Assembly (NCBI RefSeq): GCF_943737005.1
Contig: NZ_CALSFU010000006.1
Location: forward strand, 124,001 to 188,000
Reading direction: 5' to 3'
Source of the DNA: Achromobacter sp. Marseille-Q4962
GTDB lineage: Bacteria; Pseudomonadota; Gammaproteobacteria; Burkholderiales; Burkholderiaceae_B
DNA length: 64,000 bases
Of the stretch, positions 45,497 to 54,683 are shown piece by piece. Each line of letters begins with the position of its first letter. The stretch's first letter is position 1. Under the pieces are notes generated by a model. The model saw nothing but the letters and a program-made list of their open reading frames with translations, did not search any database and was not told the DNA's origin. The position numbers and the translations under genes were made by a program.

Positions 45497-46789
45497 ATGC
45501 CGGGAATCGCTGCGCCGTTCGTTCTGACGTTTCGCCTGTGGCGACGCTTCTGGCCGCAACTCGCGGCCCTGGTGCTGGCCGGCGTGCTCGTCCACGGCCT
45601 GCTGCTGCAGGCGGCGGTGCGCGTCGGCTTTCTCAACCACCTGGCCGGGCTTGCCGTGCTCACGCTGGTCGCGCTGGCCCAGCTCGTGATTACCGTGACC
45701 CTGTTCCAGGTGCTGCTGCCCGGCTTGCCGGCCCTGCGGGCGGCGCAGGCGGCGGCGCGAGGCGGAAGCGGTGCCGAAAAGCCGGGATTCCGGGGGCTGA
45801 TGTCCGCCGTCACGATCGCGCTGCTGCCTTTCTTCGCCTATTACGCCGCCTGGGGATTCCTGGGCGACACCGTGCGCCAGTATTCGCGCCTGGCGCTGGA
45901 CCTCGATCCCTTCGGCACGCACGGCCTCATCCTGGATGCGCTGGATTCGCGCTGGCTGCTGGTGTCGGTGGCGGTGTCGTGGCTGGTGCGCAAGGCGGCC
46001 ACGCGGCTGCGCCAGGCCACCGGCCGCCCGGTGTGGCAGATCGTGGTCGTGGTGTGCGAAACCAACTGGATCCTGGTCGGCCTGTATGTCATCAGCCGCT
46101 GGAAAGACCAGGCCTGGCAATGGATCGCCCAGCTCGGCATCTGGCAGAGCCTGCGCGGCTTGCTGGAAGCGCTGGCCGAGCCGGTTTCGTCCGCGTGGGC
46201 GGCCGGCATGGCGCCGGCCGAGGCGGCGGCGGACACGCCGGGCGTCCTGCTGGCGAATCTGTTTTTCTACGCGCTGCTGCCCGTGGTCTGGCTGGCGATG
46301 GCCGCGCTCGTCTACGGCTACGATGTGCGGGACGAACAGCAGCTGCTGCGCATCCACCGCCGCGTCGAGCGCTTCGGCGAGCGCTACCGCGCCATCCCGA
46401 AATTCCTGCGCGACTTCGTCGCCCACTTCATCGGCGGCTACCGCTCGCGCTACCTGCCGATCGCCAACGGCGTGCGGCTCACGCTGAACGCCGGGGTGGT
46501 GCTACTGGTGACGCTGATCCTGGGATACCGTCTGATCGAATGGGGCAGCGCCTGGCTGTGGCTGGCCGCCAGCCGCCTCATCGGACCGCATGATCTCGAT
46601 ACCTGGCAGGTGCTGGCCCATGGCCTGAGCCTGCTGTTCGGCAGTCCGTTCCGCGATTCCTCCACCGGCATTCTGATCGAGCCGCTGCGCATCTGCTTCC
46701 TGGCGGCCATCCTGGAAACCGCATTCGCGCGGCCGGCAGCGGCTTCTGCGGCTGTTGCGCCCGACGCGCCCCGCAGCGAGCCCGCCTGA
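45497..46789 (+). CDS. Unrecognised multi-pass membrane protein
   Basis: A 430-residue inner-membrane protein with about seven or eight hydrophobic segments, for example [20 protein letters not shown] near residue 25, [18 protein letters not shown] near 105, [20 protein letters not shown] near 255 and [14 protein letters not shown] near 333. A soluble stretch before the last helices is rich in charged residues ([22 protein letters not shown]). I do not recognise the family. The start at 45497 follows GGGAGG. It is divergent from the Zur-preceded rpmJ2 gene and converges on a three-gene set of unknown envelope proteins, with which it may work. Confidence 0.72.
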   Translation: MPGIAAPFVLTFRLWRRFWPQLAALVLAGVLVHGLLLQAAVRVGFLNHLAGLAVLTLVALAQLVITVTLFQVLLPGLPALRAAQAAARGGSGAEKPGFRGLMSAVTIALLPFFAYYAAWGFLGDTVRQYSRLALDLDPFGTHGLILDALDSRWLLVSVAVSWLVRKAATRLRQATGRPVWQIVVVVCETNWILVGLYVISRWKDQAWQWIAQLGIWQSLRGLLEALAEPVSSAWAAGMAPAEAAADTPGVLLANLFFYALLPVVWLAMAALVYGYDVRDEQQLLRIHRRVERFGERYRAIPKFLRDFVAHFIGGYRSRYLPIANGVRLTLNAGVVLLVTLILGYRLIEWGSAWLWLAASRLIGPHDLDTWQVLAHGLSLLFGSPFRDSSTGILIEPLRICFLAAILETAFARPAAASAAVAPDAPRSEPA

Positions 46790-46808
46790 CGCGCAGACGC
46801 CTTTGTTT

Positions 46809-47519
46809 TTATTGCGCCTGCACCAGCTCCGGGCGCCGCGCGAAGCGCAGATAGTACGGCCGCTGCGACGCGAGGCTTATCGCGGGCCGCAGCGTGGCGG
46901 CCACTTCACGCGGCACCAGAAAGGCATGCTGGACGCGCTGTGTGCCGCCTTCCTTTGCCGCCGCGCGGATCGCCGCGTTGCACTCCCGTTCGCTCGCGCG
47001 CGGCAACGGCAGCGCCAGCGTGGGCGTCCAGCGGCGGCCCTCCCCGTCTTCCAGCGAAACCACGCATTCCAGCGGCGCGCGGGCCGGCTGCGCGCCCGTC
47101 GCCTGCACGCTGAACTGCGCCACCACGGCCATGGCATCGGCCGGAATGCGCCCGCCGGCCGGGGCCGGCGCCATGCGCAACCCCGTCAACTGCCAGCGCA
47201 GGCCGCCGAACCCGGCCGGCGCGTCGCCTGCGGCTTCGCGGGCGAACAGGTCGCGGCCCGTCCACCATTGCCGCACGCTGTCGTACGCGGTGACGGCAAT
47301 CGTCAGCGGCAGCAGCACCGCCAGCAACGCCAGGCTGCGCCGCCGCCACAGCCGCTCCCCGGCGGAGGGCGGATCATCGCGCAGCGCACGTTCCGGCGGG
47401 CTTGCGCCCTGGCGGGCTTCGGCATGGGCATCTTCGGGCGGCCGGGCGACGTCCGGTGAGCGGCCTGCGCCCTGGCGGGCTTCGGCATGAGCATCTTCGG
47501 GCGGCCGGGCGATGCTCAT
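46809..47519 (-). CDS. Unknown single-pass membrane protein with a duplicated N-terminus
   Basis: A 236-residue protein: a hydrophilic N-terminal region, one membrane helix (LALLAVLLPLTIAVTAY, near residues 64-80) and a 150-residue outer domain. The N-terminus contains ARPPEDAHAEARQGA twice with a 21-residue period, from a 63-bp tandem DNA duplication. The C-terminal domain (CVVSLEDGEGRRWTPTLALPLPR and PRPAIS-like RPAISLASQRPYYLRF) looks beta-rich. Last of three overlapping genes (ATGA overlap with the one before). Family not recognised. Confidence 0.7.
   Translation of the reverse strand: MSIARPPEDAHAEARQGAGRSPDVARPPEDAHAEARQGASPPERALRDDPPSAGERLWRRRSLALLAVLLPLTIAVTAYDSVRQWWTGRDLFAREAAGDAPAGFGGLRWQLTGLRMAPAPAGGRIPADAMAVVAQFSVQATGAQPARAPLECVVSLEDGEGRRWTPTLALPLPRASERECNAAIRAAAKEGGTQRVQHAFLVPREVAATLRPAISLASQRPYYLRFARRPELVQAQ
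47403..47514. repeat. 63-bp tandem duplication inside an unknown membrane-protein gene
   Basis: The segments at 47403-47451 and 47466-47514 are nearly identical (TGCGCCCTGGCGGGCTTCGG onwards, one mismatch noticed), with a period of 63 bp. It is in frame and gives two 21-residue units. Near-identity suggests a recent event. Confidence 0.85.
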
Positions 47520-48103
47520 GGCCGGCCTCCGGAAGCGGCGCTCAAGTCCAGGGTGTCGGCGATGGCGAGGGAGCCGTCGGGGTTTCGTGGCAGGGTGTCC
47601 AATGCGATGCGGGCTTCGGAATCCAGACGCGGCGAGAAGCGTTCCGACAGCCGCAGCGTGGCGCCGCCCGCCTGGTCTGGCCGTATCTCGAATACGAAGC
47701 GCCCCTGCCTGGGCAGGCCGGGGTCCAGCGCGTGCGGCGGCTGGCCGGGCGAGAAATCCAGCCGGTCCGTCTGCTGATAGAGCAGACCCGTCGGCCCTTC
47801 CCAGGCCGCCTGGCCGACCGCCACCGACTTCGCGCGCGCAGCGAGTTCCACGGTCACAATGGCCCATAGCCCCGAGGTACTGCGCATGACCGGACTGCCG
47901 AAGCGCCGGTACACCACCTGCCGCGCGAACGCCACGCGCTCGACCCTGGCGTCGAACAGCCGCGTGCGCACTGGCTCTCCCATGCGCCCCGAAACGGGAA
48001 TCGGGCCGGTCAGCTCGTCATAGCGCGGCGAATGGCGTTGCATGGCAAGCAGCACCGCGGCCGCCGCAGCCAGCAGCACCAGCGTGGCAAGACGGCGTTT
48101 CAT
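47516..48103 (-). CDS. Unknown membrane-anchored envelope protein
   Basis: A 195-residue protein with an N-terminal anchor or signal (MKRRLATLVLLAAAAAVLLA) and a soluble domain of about 170 residues with no cysteine. Stretches such as WAIVTVELAARAKSVAV and GRFVFEIRPDQAGGATLRLSE suggest a beta-sandwich, as in small secreted DUF4352-like proteins, but I cannot assign a family. Middle gene of a three-gene overlapping run (ATGA overlaps on both sides). Confidence 0.72.
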   Translation of the reverse strand: MKRRLATLVLLAAAAAVLLAMQRHSPRYDELTGPIPVSGRMGEPVRTRLFDARVERVAFARQVVYRRFGSPVMRSTSGLWAIVTVELAARAKSVAVGQAAWEGPTGLLYQQTDRLDFSPGQPPHALDPGLPRQGRFVFEIRPDQAGGATLRLSERFSPRLDSEARIALDTLPRNPDGSLAIADTLDLSAASGGRP

Positions 48104-48705
48104 GGGGCGCGCGCCGCGTCCGCGCCGCCTGGCGCGAAGGAAGCGCCCAGCGGCAGCGCCAGGCGGCCGACCACGGCCGGGTTGTACCAGCCGGGTACGC
48201 CGTACAAGTTGTCCCGGGGCTTATACGTCTTGGCCACCACGTCCGCCGTCAGCGTCGCCGGCGGCGCGGCCGAATCGGCCATCACCCAGATGTACGCCAC
48301 GCGCTCGGCCAGCCCCGGATGCAACAGCGGCGAAAGCCGCGGGTCGCGCGTCTGCGCCACCGTGGGAGCGCCGGGCGCCAGGCCCGGCACGGCATGCGGG
48401 CGCAGCACGTCCGCATAGTCGCTGCTCGACGCCCGCGTGCGGTTGCCGAGATCCACCTCCACCACCAGCATCTGCTGGCCCGGCCCGGGCGACACGCCAT
48501 AGACCTTGTCGCGGCTCACCCAGGCGCGCCGCGGCACCACCTGCCACTGGCCCGCCTCGATCGGGCTGCCCGCCTCATAGCGCGCCAGCGGAGGCGGCGG
48601 CGACACCTTGACGTATAGACCATAGACCGCAGCGCTGCAGGCCGCGAGTATCGAACCGATCCCGGCAAGCAGCCGGGTCTTGACCTTGCCGAATGCTGGG
48701 CGCAT
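48100..48705 (-). CDS. Unknown membrane-anchored envelope protein, first of a trio
   Basis: A 201-residue protein. The N-terminal hydrophobic stretch (residues about 11-31) includes LAAC at residues 19-22, which could be a lipobox, but the hydrophobic run continues past the Cys, so a plain membrane anchor is equally likely. The rest resembles its two downstream partners in length and style (QMLVVEVDLGNRTRA, VAYIWVMADSAAPPATLTADV). The start at 48705 has GGAGTGGAG upstream. First of three translationally coupled genes (48705 to 46809). No family recognised. Confidence 0.7.
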   Translation of the reverse strand: MRPAFGKVKTRLLAGIGSILAACSAAVYGLYVKVSPPPPLARYEAGSPIEAGQWQVVPRRAWVSRDKVYGVSPGPGQQMLVVEVDLGNRTRASSSDYADVLRPHAVPGLAPGAPTVAQTRDPRLSPLLHPGLAERVAYIWVMADSAAPPATLTADVVAKTYKPRDNLYGVPGWYNPAVVGRLALPLGASFAPGGADAARAP

Positions 48706-48949
48706 CTCCACTCCCTGTCGGTGCATGGAACGGGCAATGCCGGACAACGGAGCATCGTAACGGCGCGGGCTGGCAAGAGCGGTTAGAGGATGTTTCGAGA
48801 CGTATGGCGGGGCGCAAGGCCCCGGAAGCGCGAAAGACGGCGCGAGAAAGCAGGCGTTTCCGGCCGGGATGAAGCCGCAAGCGCCGGCCGGCCAGACAGA
48901 GCCCGATCGAAGACCAGGTTGGCCGGGCCGGCGCTCGCACAGCAATGGC

Positions 48950-49162
48950 TCAGGCGTGGCGCGGCGTTTCAACCGGCGGCGTGCCATCATGGAACAGCGA
49001 CTTCAGCTGCGCCCGCAATTCCGGCGTATCCGCGTGCTTGTGCACGGTGGTGGCGTGCTGTACGGCCGCCTCCAGCAGCTCGCTTTCGGAATCCGCCGCC
49101 AGCGCCACCGAGCAATTCATTTCGCTGGGATACTCGCGGCAATCGATGTATTTGCGTGTCAT
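48950..49162 (-). CDS. DUF1059 small protein
   Basis: A 70-residue protein of the DUF1059 type: MTRKYIDCREYPSEMNCSV at the start and ELLEAAVQHATTVHKHADTP in the middle, with two cysteines and two or three histidines that may bind a metal. GGGAGA lies 7 bases before the ATG at 49162. The family is widespread and small, with no settled function. It lies just after the decayed TonB receptor remnant on the same strand and may once have been unrelated to it. Confidence 0.82.
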   Translation of the reverse strand: MTRKYIDCREYPSEMNCSVALAADSESELLEAAVQHATTVHKHADTPELRAQLKSLFHDGTPPVETPRHA

Positions 49163-49329
49163 GTGTGTCTCCCGCGCGCAGGCCTGCTGGGCCTGCGCAA
49201 TAGACGTTCCGACGCGCGGCGCGGAACGCCCGGGACGATGGCGCGTCGCATCGGCGGGGGCGGTCTGGCAAGTATAGATCCCGCTCGCAGACCCGGCGCG
49301 GGCATTTTCGATGCCGCCGGACGGGCGCC

Positions 49330-50087
49330 ACCTATAGGTTGCCGTGGCCATGACGGTGCGTTCGTTGCCGTACATGCAGACCGAATACGCCTGGCAGCCG
49401 CTGATGTCGTGGCGATTGAACAGGTTCGTTCCGCTCAGCGCAAAGCGCCAGTCGCCGGTGTCATAGAGGCCATCTGGCGCGGGCGCGGGATATCGACCGG
49501 CCATTTTCCGGGCGTCTCGTCCCCGGCTTTCACGTTTTTTACGTTCTGGAATGCATACGCCGCGATGAGGGACAGGTTGGGCGTCAGCTTGCCCGTTGCG
49601 TTCAGTTCGATGCCGCGCGCACGCACCTCGCTGTCCGTGGTGGTCTGCCGGTTGAACTCGAAGCCGAGCAGCACCGTGTGATCCACTGGCCCGGTCCTGA
49701 TTTTCGCCTGCGCCTGGTTGTCCAGGTTGAAGCGGTTGTAGTCCATCTGGAAAAGGCCGGCATAGCGGGTCATGCCGGTCATGCTGTCGCCGTCGAAGCC
49801 GCCTCCCCACACCGAGGCTTTGTCGAGCGTCAGGCGCATGAGCGTGGCGTCTTGGCGCAGCGTCCATACCGAATCCGCCTGGTGCTCGAGCTGATGGCCG
49901 ACCGACCATTGCTTCTTGTCGTAATAGTTGAAGCCCGGATCGCCCGCGCCGTACAGCGCGGAGGTAGGGCCGCGCAGCACGGTAATGCTGTCGATCATGT
50001 AGGGATCGACCCGCCAGCTCGCCAGGTTCAACGTGTTCGGGGTCTGCAATCCGTCGACGAACTGGGTGGGGGTGAACCCGGAAAACA
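49330..50087 (-). pseudogene. Decayed TonB-dependent receptor fragment
   Basis: Minus-strand remnants of a siderophore receptor. Plug-domain pieces (GFTPTQFVDGLQT, PYMIDSITVLRGPTSALYGAGDPG) run straight into barrel pieces (QADSVWTLRQDATLMRLTLD, EVRARGIELNATGKLTPNLSLIAAYAFQNV), with parts of the barrel missing. After about 49470 the reading continues only in another frame (WRFALSGTNLFNRHDISGCQAYSVCMYGNERT, ending ATYRW without a stop). The signal peptide and first half of the plug are gone; at 50087 homology stops where an AraC remnant on the other strand begins. Frameshift, internal deletions and the lost ends make it non-functional. Confidence 0.82.
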
Positions 50088-50089
50088 AC

Positions 50090-50356
50090 GACACGATCGA
50101 CCAGTGGAGCGAGCACGTAGGCGCAAGCACGCGAACCTTGACCCGGCTGTTCCGCGAAGAAACGGGCTTGAGTTTCGGGCAATGGCGGCAGCAATTGCGC
50201 CTGGTGGAAACCATCGCCCGCCTTGCCCAGGGCGTGTCGGTGTCGACGGTCGCCAGTGAACTCGGCTACCGGAGCGCCAGCGCATTCATTTCGATGTTCA
50301 GGGAAACGCTGGGCGATACGCCGCAACGCTATTTGAAGCGGCGGGAGAGTGTGTGA
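50090..50356 (+). pseudogene. AraC-family regulator remnant (DNA-binding end only)
   Basis: The last 88 codons of an AraC regulator: TRTLTRLFREETGLSFGQWR and the second helix-turn-helix GVSVSTVASELGYRSASAFISMF. Only about half of an ordinary DNA-binding end precedes it, and the sensor domain is absent. The open frame continues upstream to 50033, but that part is antisense TonB-receptor sequence. It may still be translated as a 107-residue chimera, yet without an N-terminal domain it is most likely dead. Confidence 0.75.
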
Positions 50357-50500
50357 CGCCCGGCGAGGGCGGACCCGGCAAGAAAGGGCATTCGAGCCTT
50401 TCCGCCCGAGCCCGCAAGGGCATTATTGGGCTGCATCGACACGCGATGACCATGGCCGGATGGCAGGCTGCCGGATCGACGCCTTGACGCACAAATGAAA

Positions 50501-50525
50501 ATGCCCAGCTAAAAGAGCTGGGCAT
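50501..50525 (-). terminator. Terminator of the tRNA-Phe gene
   Basis: A perfect 10-bp stem ATGCCCAGCT/AGCTGGGCAT with a 5-base loop lies 9 bases after the tRNA-Phe 3' end. Read on the minus strand it is followed by TTTTCATTTG, a usable T tract. Confidence 0.85.
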
Positions 50526-50533
50526 CGAATTCG

Positions 50534-50609
50534 TGGTGGCCTGGGGCGGAATCGAACCACCGACACAAGGATTTTCAATCCTCTGCTCTACCGACTGAGC
50601 TACCAGGCC
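50534..50609 (-). tRNA. tRNA-Phe (anticodon GAA)
   Basis: A 76-base tRNA on the minus strand with encoded CCA. The acceptor is GGCCTGG/CCAGGCC, the D arm GCTCAGTCGGTAGAGC, the anticodon loop ATTGAAAATC (GAA) and the T arm GGTGGTTCGATTCCGCC. The layout matches E. coli tRNA-Phe closely. The decayed AraC/TonB locus lies about 180 bases beyond its 3' end. Confidence 0.97.
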
Positions 50610-50716
50610 AACGAAGTCCGCAACTATACACAAAATTTTGAGGCCGTGCACGCGGGCAGGCGGAAATCTGCGACTTTTTTGGCGCGGATGTGAAAAAAGG
50701 CGGGGAGTTGGGCAAA

Positions 50717-50757
50717 GATTGCGCAGGGCTGGCAGCGGATTGCGCATGGATTGCGCA
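50717..50757 (+). repeat. Three phased GATTGCGCA repeats in the tRNA-Phe to hemA gap
   Basis: GATTGCGCA occurs at 50717-50725, 50738-50746 and 50749-50757, with steps of 21 and 11 bases, that is two turns and one turn of the helix on one face. They lie about 160-200 bases upstream of the hemA -10. The other bases of this 345-base gap hold no gene. A protein-binding role is possible but unproven. Confidence 0.6.
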
Positions 50758-50893
50758 TCGCCCCAGGATGGCGGGGCCGGGCGTGTTGGTGGCGCAGAGC
50801 GCGTCGCCGGCCGGAGCCGGAATCGGGGGCGCACCCGTGTTGGAAGAAAGGAACGGCAGGGTGCGACGCAGGGTCGCGGTGGGACCGGGCGCT

Positions 50894-50922
50894 ACGCTGG
50901 GGATAACCCGTGGGAGTATAAT
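50894..50922 (+). promoter_or_regulatory. hemA promoter
   Basis: A perfect -10 TATAAT at 50917-50922 lies 33 bases before the hemA start. At 17-bp spacing upstream the -35 place reads ACGCTG, a poor match, so activation or a weak basal promoter is likely. The -10 is directly visible and rare in this GC-rich DNA. Confidence 0.6.
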
Positions 50923-50954
50923 CGCAAGCAGTCGACTTGTTACAAATCCTGCCC

Positions 50955-52229
50955 ATGTCGGTAGCCGTTCTTGCCTTCGGTCTGAATCACACGTCCGCGC
51001 CGGTTTCGGTACGCGAACGCGTGTCCATGCCCGTCAATCTGGTCAAGCCGGCGCTGGAGGGCCTGCGCGCGGCGTTCGGCGGCTCGGTCCGCGAAGCGGC
51101 GATTCTCTCTACCTGTAATCGCACCGAGATCTATTGCGCGGCCGAAGGCGAGGTGGCCGAGCGGCTGCCGGTGTGGCTGGCCGAGCACAATCACCTGGAT
51201 GCCGGCGCGCTGAATCCCCATCTTTACCGCCACCAGCAGGACGAGGCCGTGCGCCATGCGTTCCGCGTGGCGAGCGGGCTGGATTCCATGGTGCTGGGCG
51301 AGCCGCAGATCCTGGGGCAGATGAAGGACGCGGTGCGCGCGGCCGGCGAGGCCGGCGCGCTGGGCACGCTGCTGCACCAGATGTTCCAGCGCACGTTCTC
51401 CGTGGCCAAGGAAGTGCGTTCGCAGACGGCCATCGGCGCGCATTCGGTGTCGATGGCGGCGGCGGCCGTGCGGCTGGCCGAGCGCGTGTTCGGCGACCTG
51501 GGCCAGGCCCGCACGCTGTTCATCGGCGCGGGCGAGATGATCGAGCTGTGCGCCACGCACTTCGCCGCGCAGCGGCCGCGCAGCATGGTGGTGGCCAACC
51601 GCACCGTGGAGCGGGCCGAGCTGCTGGCCAACCGCTTCTCGGCCAACACCATGAAGTTGTCGGACCTTACCGAGCGGCTGTCGGAGTTCGACGTCATCGT
51701 GTCCTGTACGGCGAGCTCGCTGCCCATCCTCGGGCTGGGGATGGTGGAGCGGGCCACGCGGCTGCGCCGCCACCGTCCCATGGTGATGATCGACCTGGCG
51801 GTGCCGCGCGACATCGAGCCCGAGGTCGGCCGCCTGGACGACGTCTATCTCTATTCCGTGGATGACCTGGGCCGCCTGGTGCAGACCGGCACCGACGCGC
51901 GCCGCGCGGCGGTGGTTCAGGCCGAGGCCATCATCGAGACCCGTGTGCAGGGTTTCATGCACTGGATGCAGTCGCGCGAGGTGGTGCCCGTGATCCAGGG
52001 TCTGCACCAGGCCGCCGAAGACGTGCGCGCCGCCGAGCTCGAGCGCGCGCGCCGGCTGCTGGCGCGCGGCGAATCTCCCGAGGCCGTGCTGGAGCAGCTT
52101 GCGCACGGCCTGACCCAGAAGTACCTGCACGGCCCGCTGGCGGCGCTCAACCGCAGCGAAGGCGAGGACCGCAAGCAGCTGCTTGCCTGGATGCCGCGCC
52201 TGTTCCCCGGCCGCGATTCCCGCCGTTAG
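50955..52229 (+). CDS. hemA: Glutamyl-tRNA reductase
   Basis: HemA reduces glutamyl-tRNA to glutamate-1-semialdehyde, the first step of heme synthesis by the C5 route. The product has 424 residues from the ATG at 50955. Landmarks are [16 protein letters not shown], the catalytic-Cys motif [11 protein letters not shown] (Cys near residue 54), [17 protein letters not shown], the NADPH site [27 protein letters not shown] and a C-terminal dimerisation helix ending PRLFPG. A longer TTG start at 50937 is in frame but lacks support. It heads the hemA-prfA-prmC-grxD-ubiX block seen in Burkholderiales. Confidence 0.97.
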   Translation: MSVAVLAFGLNHTSAPVSVRERVSMPVNLVKPALEGLRAAFGGSVREAAILSTCNRTEIYCAAEGEVAERLPVWLAEHNHLDAGALNPHLYRHQQDEAVRHAFRVASGLDSMVLGEPQILGQMKDAVRAAGEAGALGTLLHQMFQRTFSVAKEVRSQTAIGAHSVSMAAAAVRLAERVFGDLGQARTLFIGAGEMIELCATHFAAQRPRSMVVANRTVERAELLANRFSANTMKLSDLTERLSEFDVIVSCTASSLPILGLGMVERATRLRRHRPMVMIDLAVPRDIEPEVGRLDDVYLYSVDDLGRLVQTGTDARRAAVVQAEAIIETRVQGFMHWMQSREVVPVIQGLHQAAEDVRAAELERARRLLARGESPEAVLEQLAHGLTQKYLHGPLAALNRSEGEDRKQLLAWMPRLFPGRDSRR

Positions 52230-52319
52230 CGATCCTGTCCCGCGTCCCGCCTCCCGGCGGGCGTTCGCGTTTTGGGCGCCCGCTTTCCGCTTACCTTCTT
52301 TTTCTCTGTTCCCGATTCC

Positions 52320-53402
52320 ATGAAATCTTCCATGCGCAGCCGGCTGGAGCACTTGTGCCACCGCTTGATCGAGGTCGACGCCCTGTTGGCCGAACCGGAA
52401 ACCGCCGCCGACATGGACCGTTTCCGCAAGCTGTCGCGCGAGCGCTCCGAGCTGGAGCCGGTGGTGGAAGCGTTCAAGGCGTTCACACGGACCGAGGACG
52501 ACCTGGCCGCCGCGCAGGAGATGCTGTCGGACCCGGAAATGAAGGCCATGGCGGAGGAGGAGCTCAAGACCGGGCGCGCGCGCCTGGAAACGCTGGAAGC
52601 GGAGCTGCAGGTGCTGCTGCTGCCGCGCGACCCCAACGACGGCCGCAGTGTGTTCCTGGAAATCCGCGCGGGCACGGGCGGCGACGAAAGCGCGCTGTTT
52701 TCCGGCGATCTGCTGCGCATGTATACGCGCTATGCGGAGCAGCGCGGCTGGCGCGTGGAGCTGATGTCGGAAAGCCCGTCGGAGCTGGGCGGCTACAAGG
52801 AAGTGATCGCACGCATCGACGGCGACGGCGTGTACGGGCGGCTGAAGTTCGAGTCGGGCGCGCACCGCGTGCAGCGCGTGCCGGCCACCGAGGCGCAGGG
52901 CCGCATCCATACCTCGGCCTGCACGGTGGCCATCATGCCGGAGGCCGACGAGATGTCGGACATCGTCATCAATCCGAACGACTTGCGCATCGACACGTTC
53001 CGCGCCAGCGGGGCGGGCGGCCAGCACATCAACAAGACCGATTCGGCGGTGCGCATCACGCACTTGCCCACCGGACTGGTGGTGGAGTGCCAGGACGATC
53101 GCTCGCAGCACCGCAACAAGGACAAAGCCATGCAGGTGCTGGCCGCGCGCCTGAAAGACAAGGAGATGCGCGAGCGCCAGAGCAAGGAGGCGGCCGAGCG
53201 CAAGAGCCTGATCGGCTCGGGCGACCGCTCCGAGCGCATCCGCACCTACAACTATCCGCAGGGCCGCGTCACCGATCACCGCATCAACCTGACGCTGTAC
53301 AAGCTGCAGCAGATCATGGAAGGCGACCTGGACGAGCTCACGGGCGCGCTGATTGCCGAGCACCAGGCCGAGCAGCTTGCCGCGCTGGGCGACGAGGCTT
53401 GA
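52320..53402 (+). CDS. prfA: Peptide chain release factor 1
   Basis: RF1 ends translation at UAA and UAG. The product has 360 residues, the same as E. coli. The PAT-like tripeptide region appears as [14 protein letters not shown], the peptidyl-tRNA hydrolysis motif is [15 protein letters not shown] (GGQ near residue 236), and the C-terminal domain includes [15 protein letters not shown]. It starts 90 bases after hemA without a clear ribosome site. prmC, whose product methylates the GGQ glutamine, follows by 20 bases. Confidence 0.98.
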   Translation: MKSSMRSRLEHLCHRLIEVDALLAEPETAADMDRFRKLSRERSELEPVVEAFKAFTRTEDDLAAAQEMLSDPEMKAMAEEELKTGRARLETLEAELQVLLLPRDPNDGRSVFLEIRAGTGGDESALFSGDLLRMYTRYAEQRGWRVELMSESPSELGGYKEVIARIDGDGVYGRLKFESGAHRVQRVPATEAQGRIHTSACTVAIMPEADEMSDIVINPNDLRIDTFRASGAGGQHINKTDSAVRITHLPTGLVVECQDDRSQHRNKDKAMQVLAARLKDKEMRERQSKEAAERKSLIGSGDRSERIRTYNYPQGRVTDHRINLTLYKLQQIMEGDLDELTGALIAEHQAEQLAALGDEA

Positions 53403-53422
53403 GGCCCGGCGCATCCGAGGTC

Positions 53423-54283
53423 ATGCCCATGGCGCAAATCAAGGACCTGCTGGCCGACGCCCGCCTGCCCCGGCTGGAGGTGCGCATGCTGCTGGAGCAC
53501 GTGCTGCGTAAGCCGCGCGCCTGGCTGCTGGCGCACGACGCCGATCCGCTCGACCCGGCGGCGGCCCGGGCCTATGAGGCGCTGGCCGCGCGCCGGCTGG
53601 CGGGCGAGCCCATGGCGTATCTGCTGGGACACCGCGAGTTCATGGGGCACCGCTTCCGGGTGTCGCCCGACGTGCTGATTCCCCGGCCCGATACGGAGGT
53701 GCTGGTGGAGACGGCGCTGGCGGCGATTGCCGGCCTGTCGGCGCCCGCGGTGCTGGACCTGGGCACGGGCAGCGGCGCGATTGCGATTTCGATTGCGCTG
53801 GCGCGTCCCGATGCGCGCGTCACGGCTACCGACGTGAGCGAGGCGGCGCTGAAGGTGGCGGCGGGCAATGCCTGGGAACTGGCGGCCTCGGTGCGTTTCG
53901 CGGCGGGAAGCTGGTACGCCGCGGTGCCGGCCGGCGAGGGGTTCGACCTCATCGTGTCGAACCCGCCCTACGTCGCCAGCGGCGACCCGCATCTCGCGCA
54001 GGGCGACGTGCGTTTCGAGCCGCGCGGCGCGCTGACCGACGGCGCGGACGGCCTGTCCGATCTGGCGCGCATTGTGGCGGGCGCGCCGGCGTTTCTGCGG
54101 CCGGGCGGCGCGCTCTGGATGGAGCACGGCTGGGACCAGGCGGCGGCGGTGCGCGGTCTGCTGGCGCGGGCCGGTTTCGAGCGGGTGGAGAGCCGCCGCG
54201 ACCTGGCCGGCATCGAGCGGATTTCCGGCGGCGTCCGGGCCGGTGCGCTGGCGCGGGCTTTTCCCGGCGCGGCGGCGGGGTAA
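53423..54283 (+). CDS. prmC: Release factor glutamine methyltransferase
   Basis: PrmC methylates the glutamine of the GGQ motif in RF1 and RF2. The product has 286 residues, with a small N-terminal substrate-binding domain (residues 1-90, EPMAYLLGHREFMGHRFRV) and a SAM domain having VLDLGTGSGAIAISIALARP and the catalytic LIVSNPPYVAS (NPPY). It directly follows prfA, its substrate gene. An ATG six bases further (53429) could also serve as the start. Confidence 0.95.
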   Translation: MPMAQIKDLLADARLPRLEVRMLLEHVLRKPRAWLLAHDADPLDPAAARAYEALAARRLAGEPMAYLLGHREFMGHRFRVSPDVLIPRPDTEVLVETALAAIAGLSAPAVLDLGTGSGAIAISIALARPDARVTATDVSEAALKVAAGNAWELAASVRFAAGSWYAAVPAGEGFDLIVSNPPYVASGDPHLAQGDVRFEPRGALTDGADGLSDLARIVAGAPAFLRPGGALWMEHGWDQAAAVRGLLARAGFERVESRRDLAGIERISGGVRAGALARAFPGAAAG

Positions 54284-54349
54284 TGGGGGGCGCATCCGCC
54301 GCAATCCCTATAATGGGCGTATTCCGTTAGGCCCGTCCAAGAGACCACC

Positions 54350-54676
54350 ATGAGCGACGTTCAAGAATTCATCCGCGAAACCGTGACCCAGCACCCCGTG
54401 GTGCTGTTCATGAAGGGCACCGCCCAATTCCCGCAATGCGGTTTTTCCGGCCGCGCCATCCAGATCCTGAAGAGCTGTGGCGTGAAGAAGCTCGTCACCG
54501 TCAACGTGCTGGAAGACGAGGAAGTCCGCCAGGGCATCAAGGAATACTCCAACTGGCCCACCATTCCGCAGCTCTACATTTCCGGCGAATTCATCGGCGG
54601 CTCGGACATCATGAACGAGATGAACGAGTCCGGCGAGCTGAAGACGCTGCTGGACCAGTCCGGCGCCACGGCCTGA
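54350..54676 (+). CDS. grxD: Monothiol glutaredoxin GrxD
   Basis: GrxD is a CGFS glutaredoxin that carries and transfers [2Fe-2S] clusters. The product has 108 residues. It has HPVVLFMKGTAQFPQCGFSGRA with the CGFS site at residues 29-32, NWPTIPQLYISGEFIGGSDI (cis-proline and glutathione site), and an acidic C-terminus. A plausible -10 TATAAT lies at 54309-54314. ubiX follows by 7 bases. Confidence 0.97.
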   Translation: MSDVQEFIRETVTQHPVVLFMKGTAQFPQCGFSGRAIQILKSCGVKKLVTVNVLEDEEVRQGIKEYSNWPTIPQLYISGEFIGGSDIMNEMNESGELKTLLDQSGATA

Positions 54677-54683
54677 GGCCGCA

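Noticed and set aside
50357-50609. Integration of a mobile element at tRNA-Phe
   Set aside because: A decayed locus lies near the tRNA 3' end, but I found no integrase and no second copy of the tRNA 3' end in the neighbouring sequence.
50940-53414. An 824-codon minus-strand frame across hemA and prfA
   Set aside because: Antisense to two highly conserved genes; no recognisable domain.
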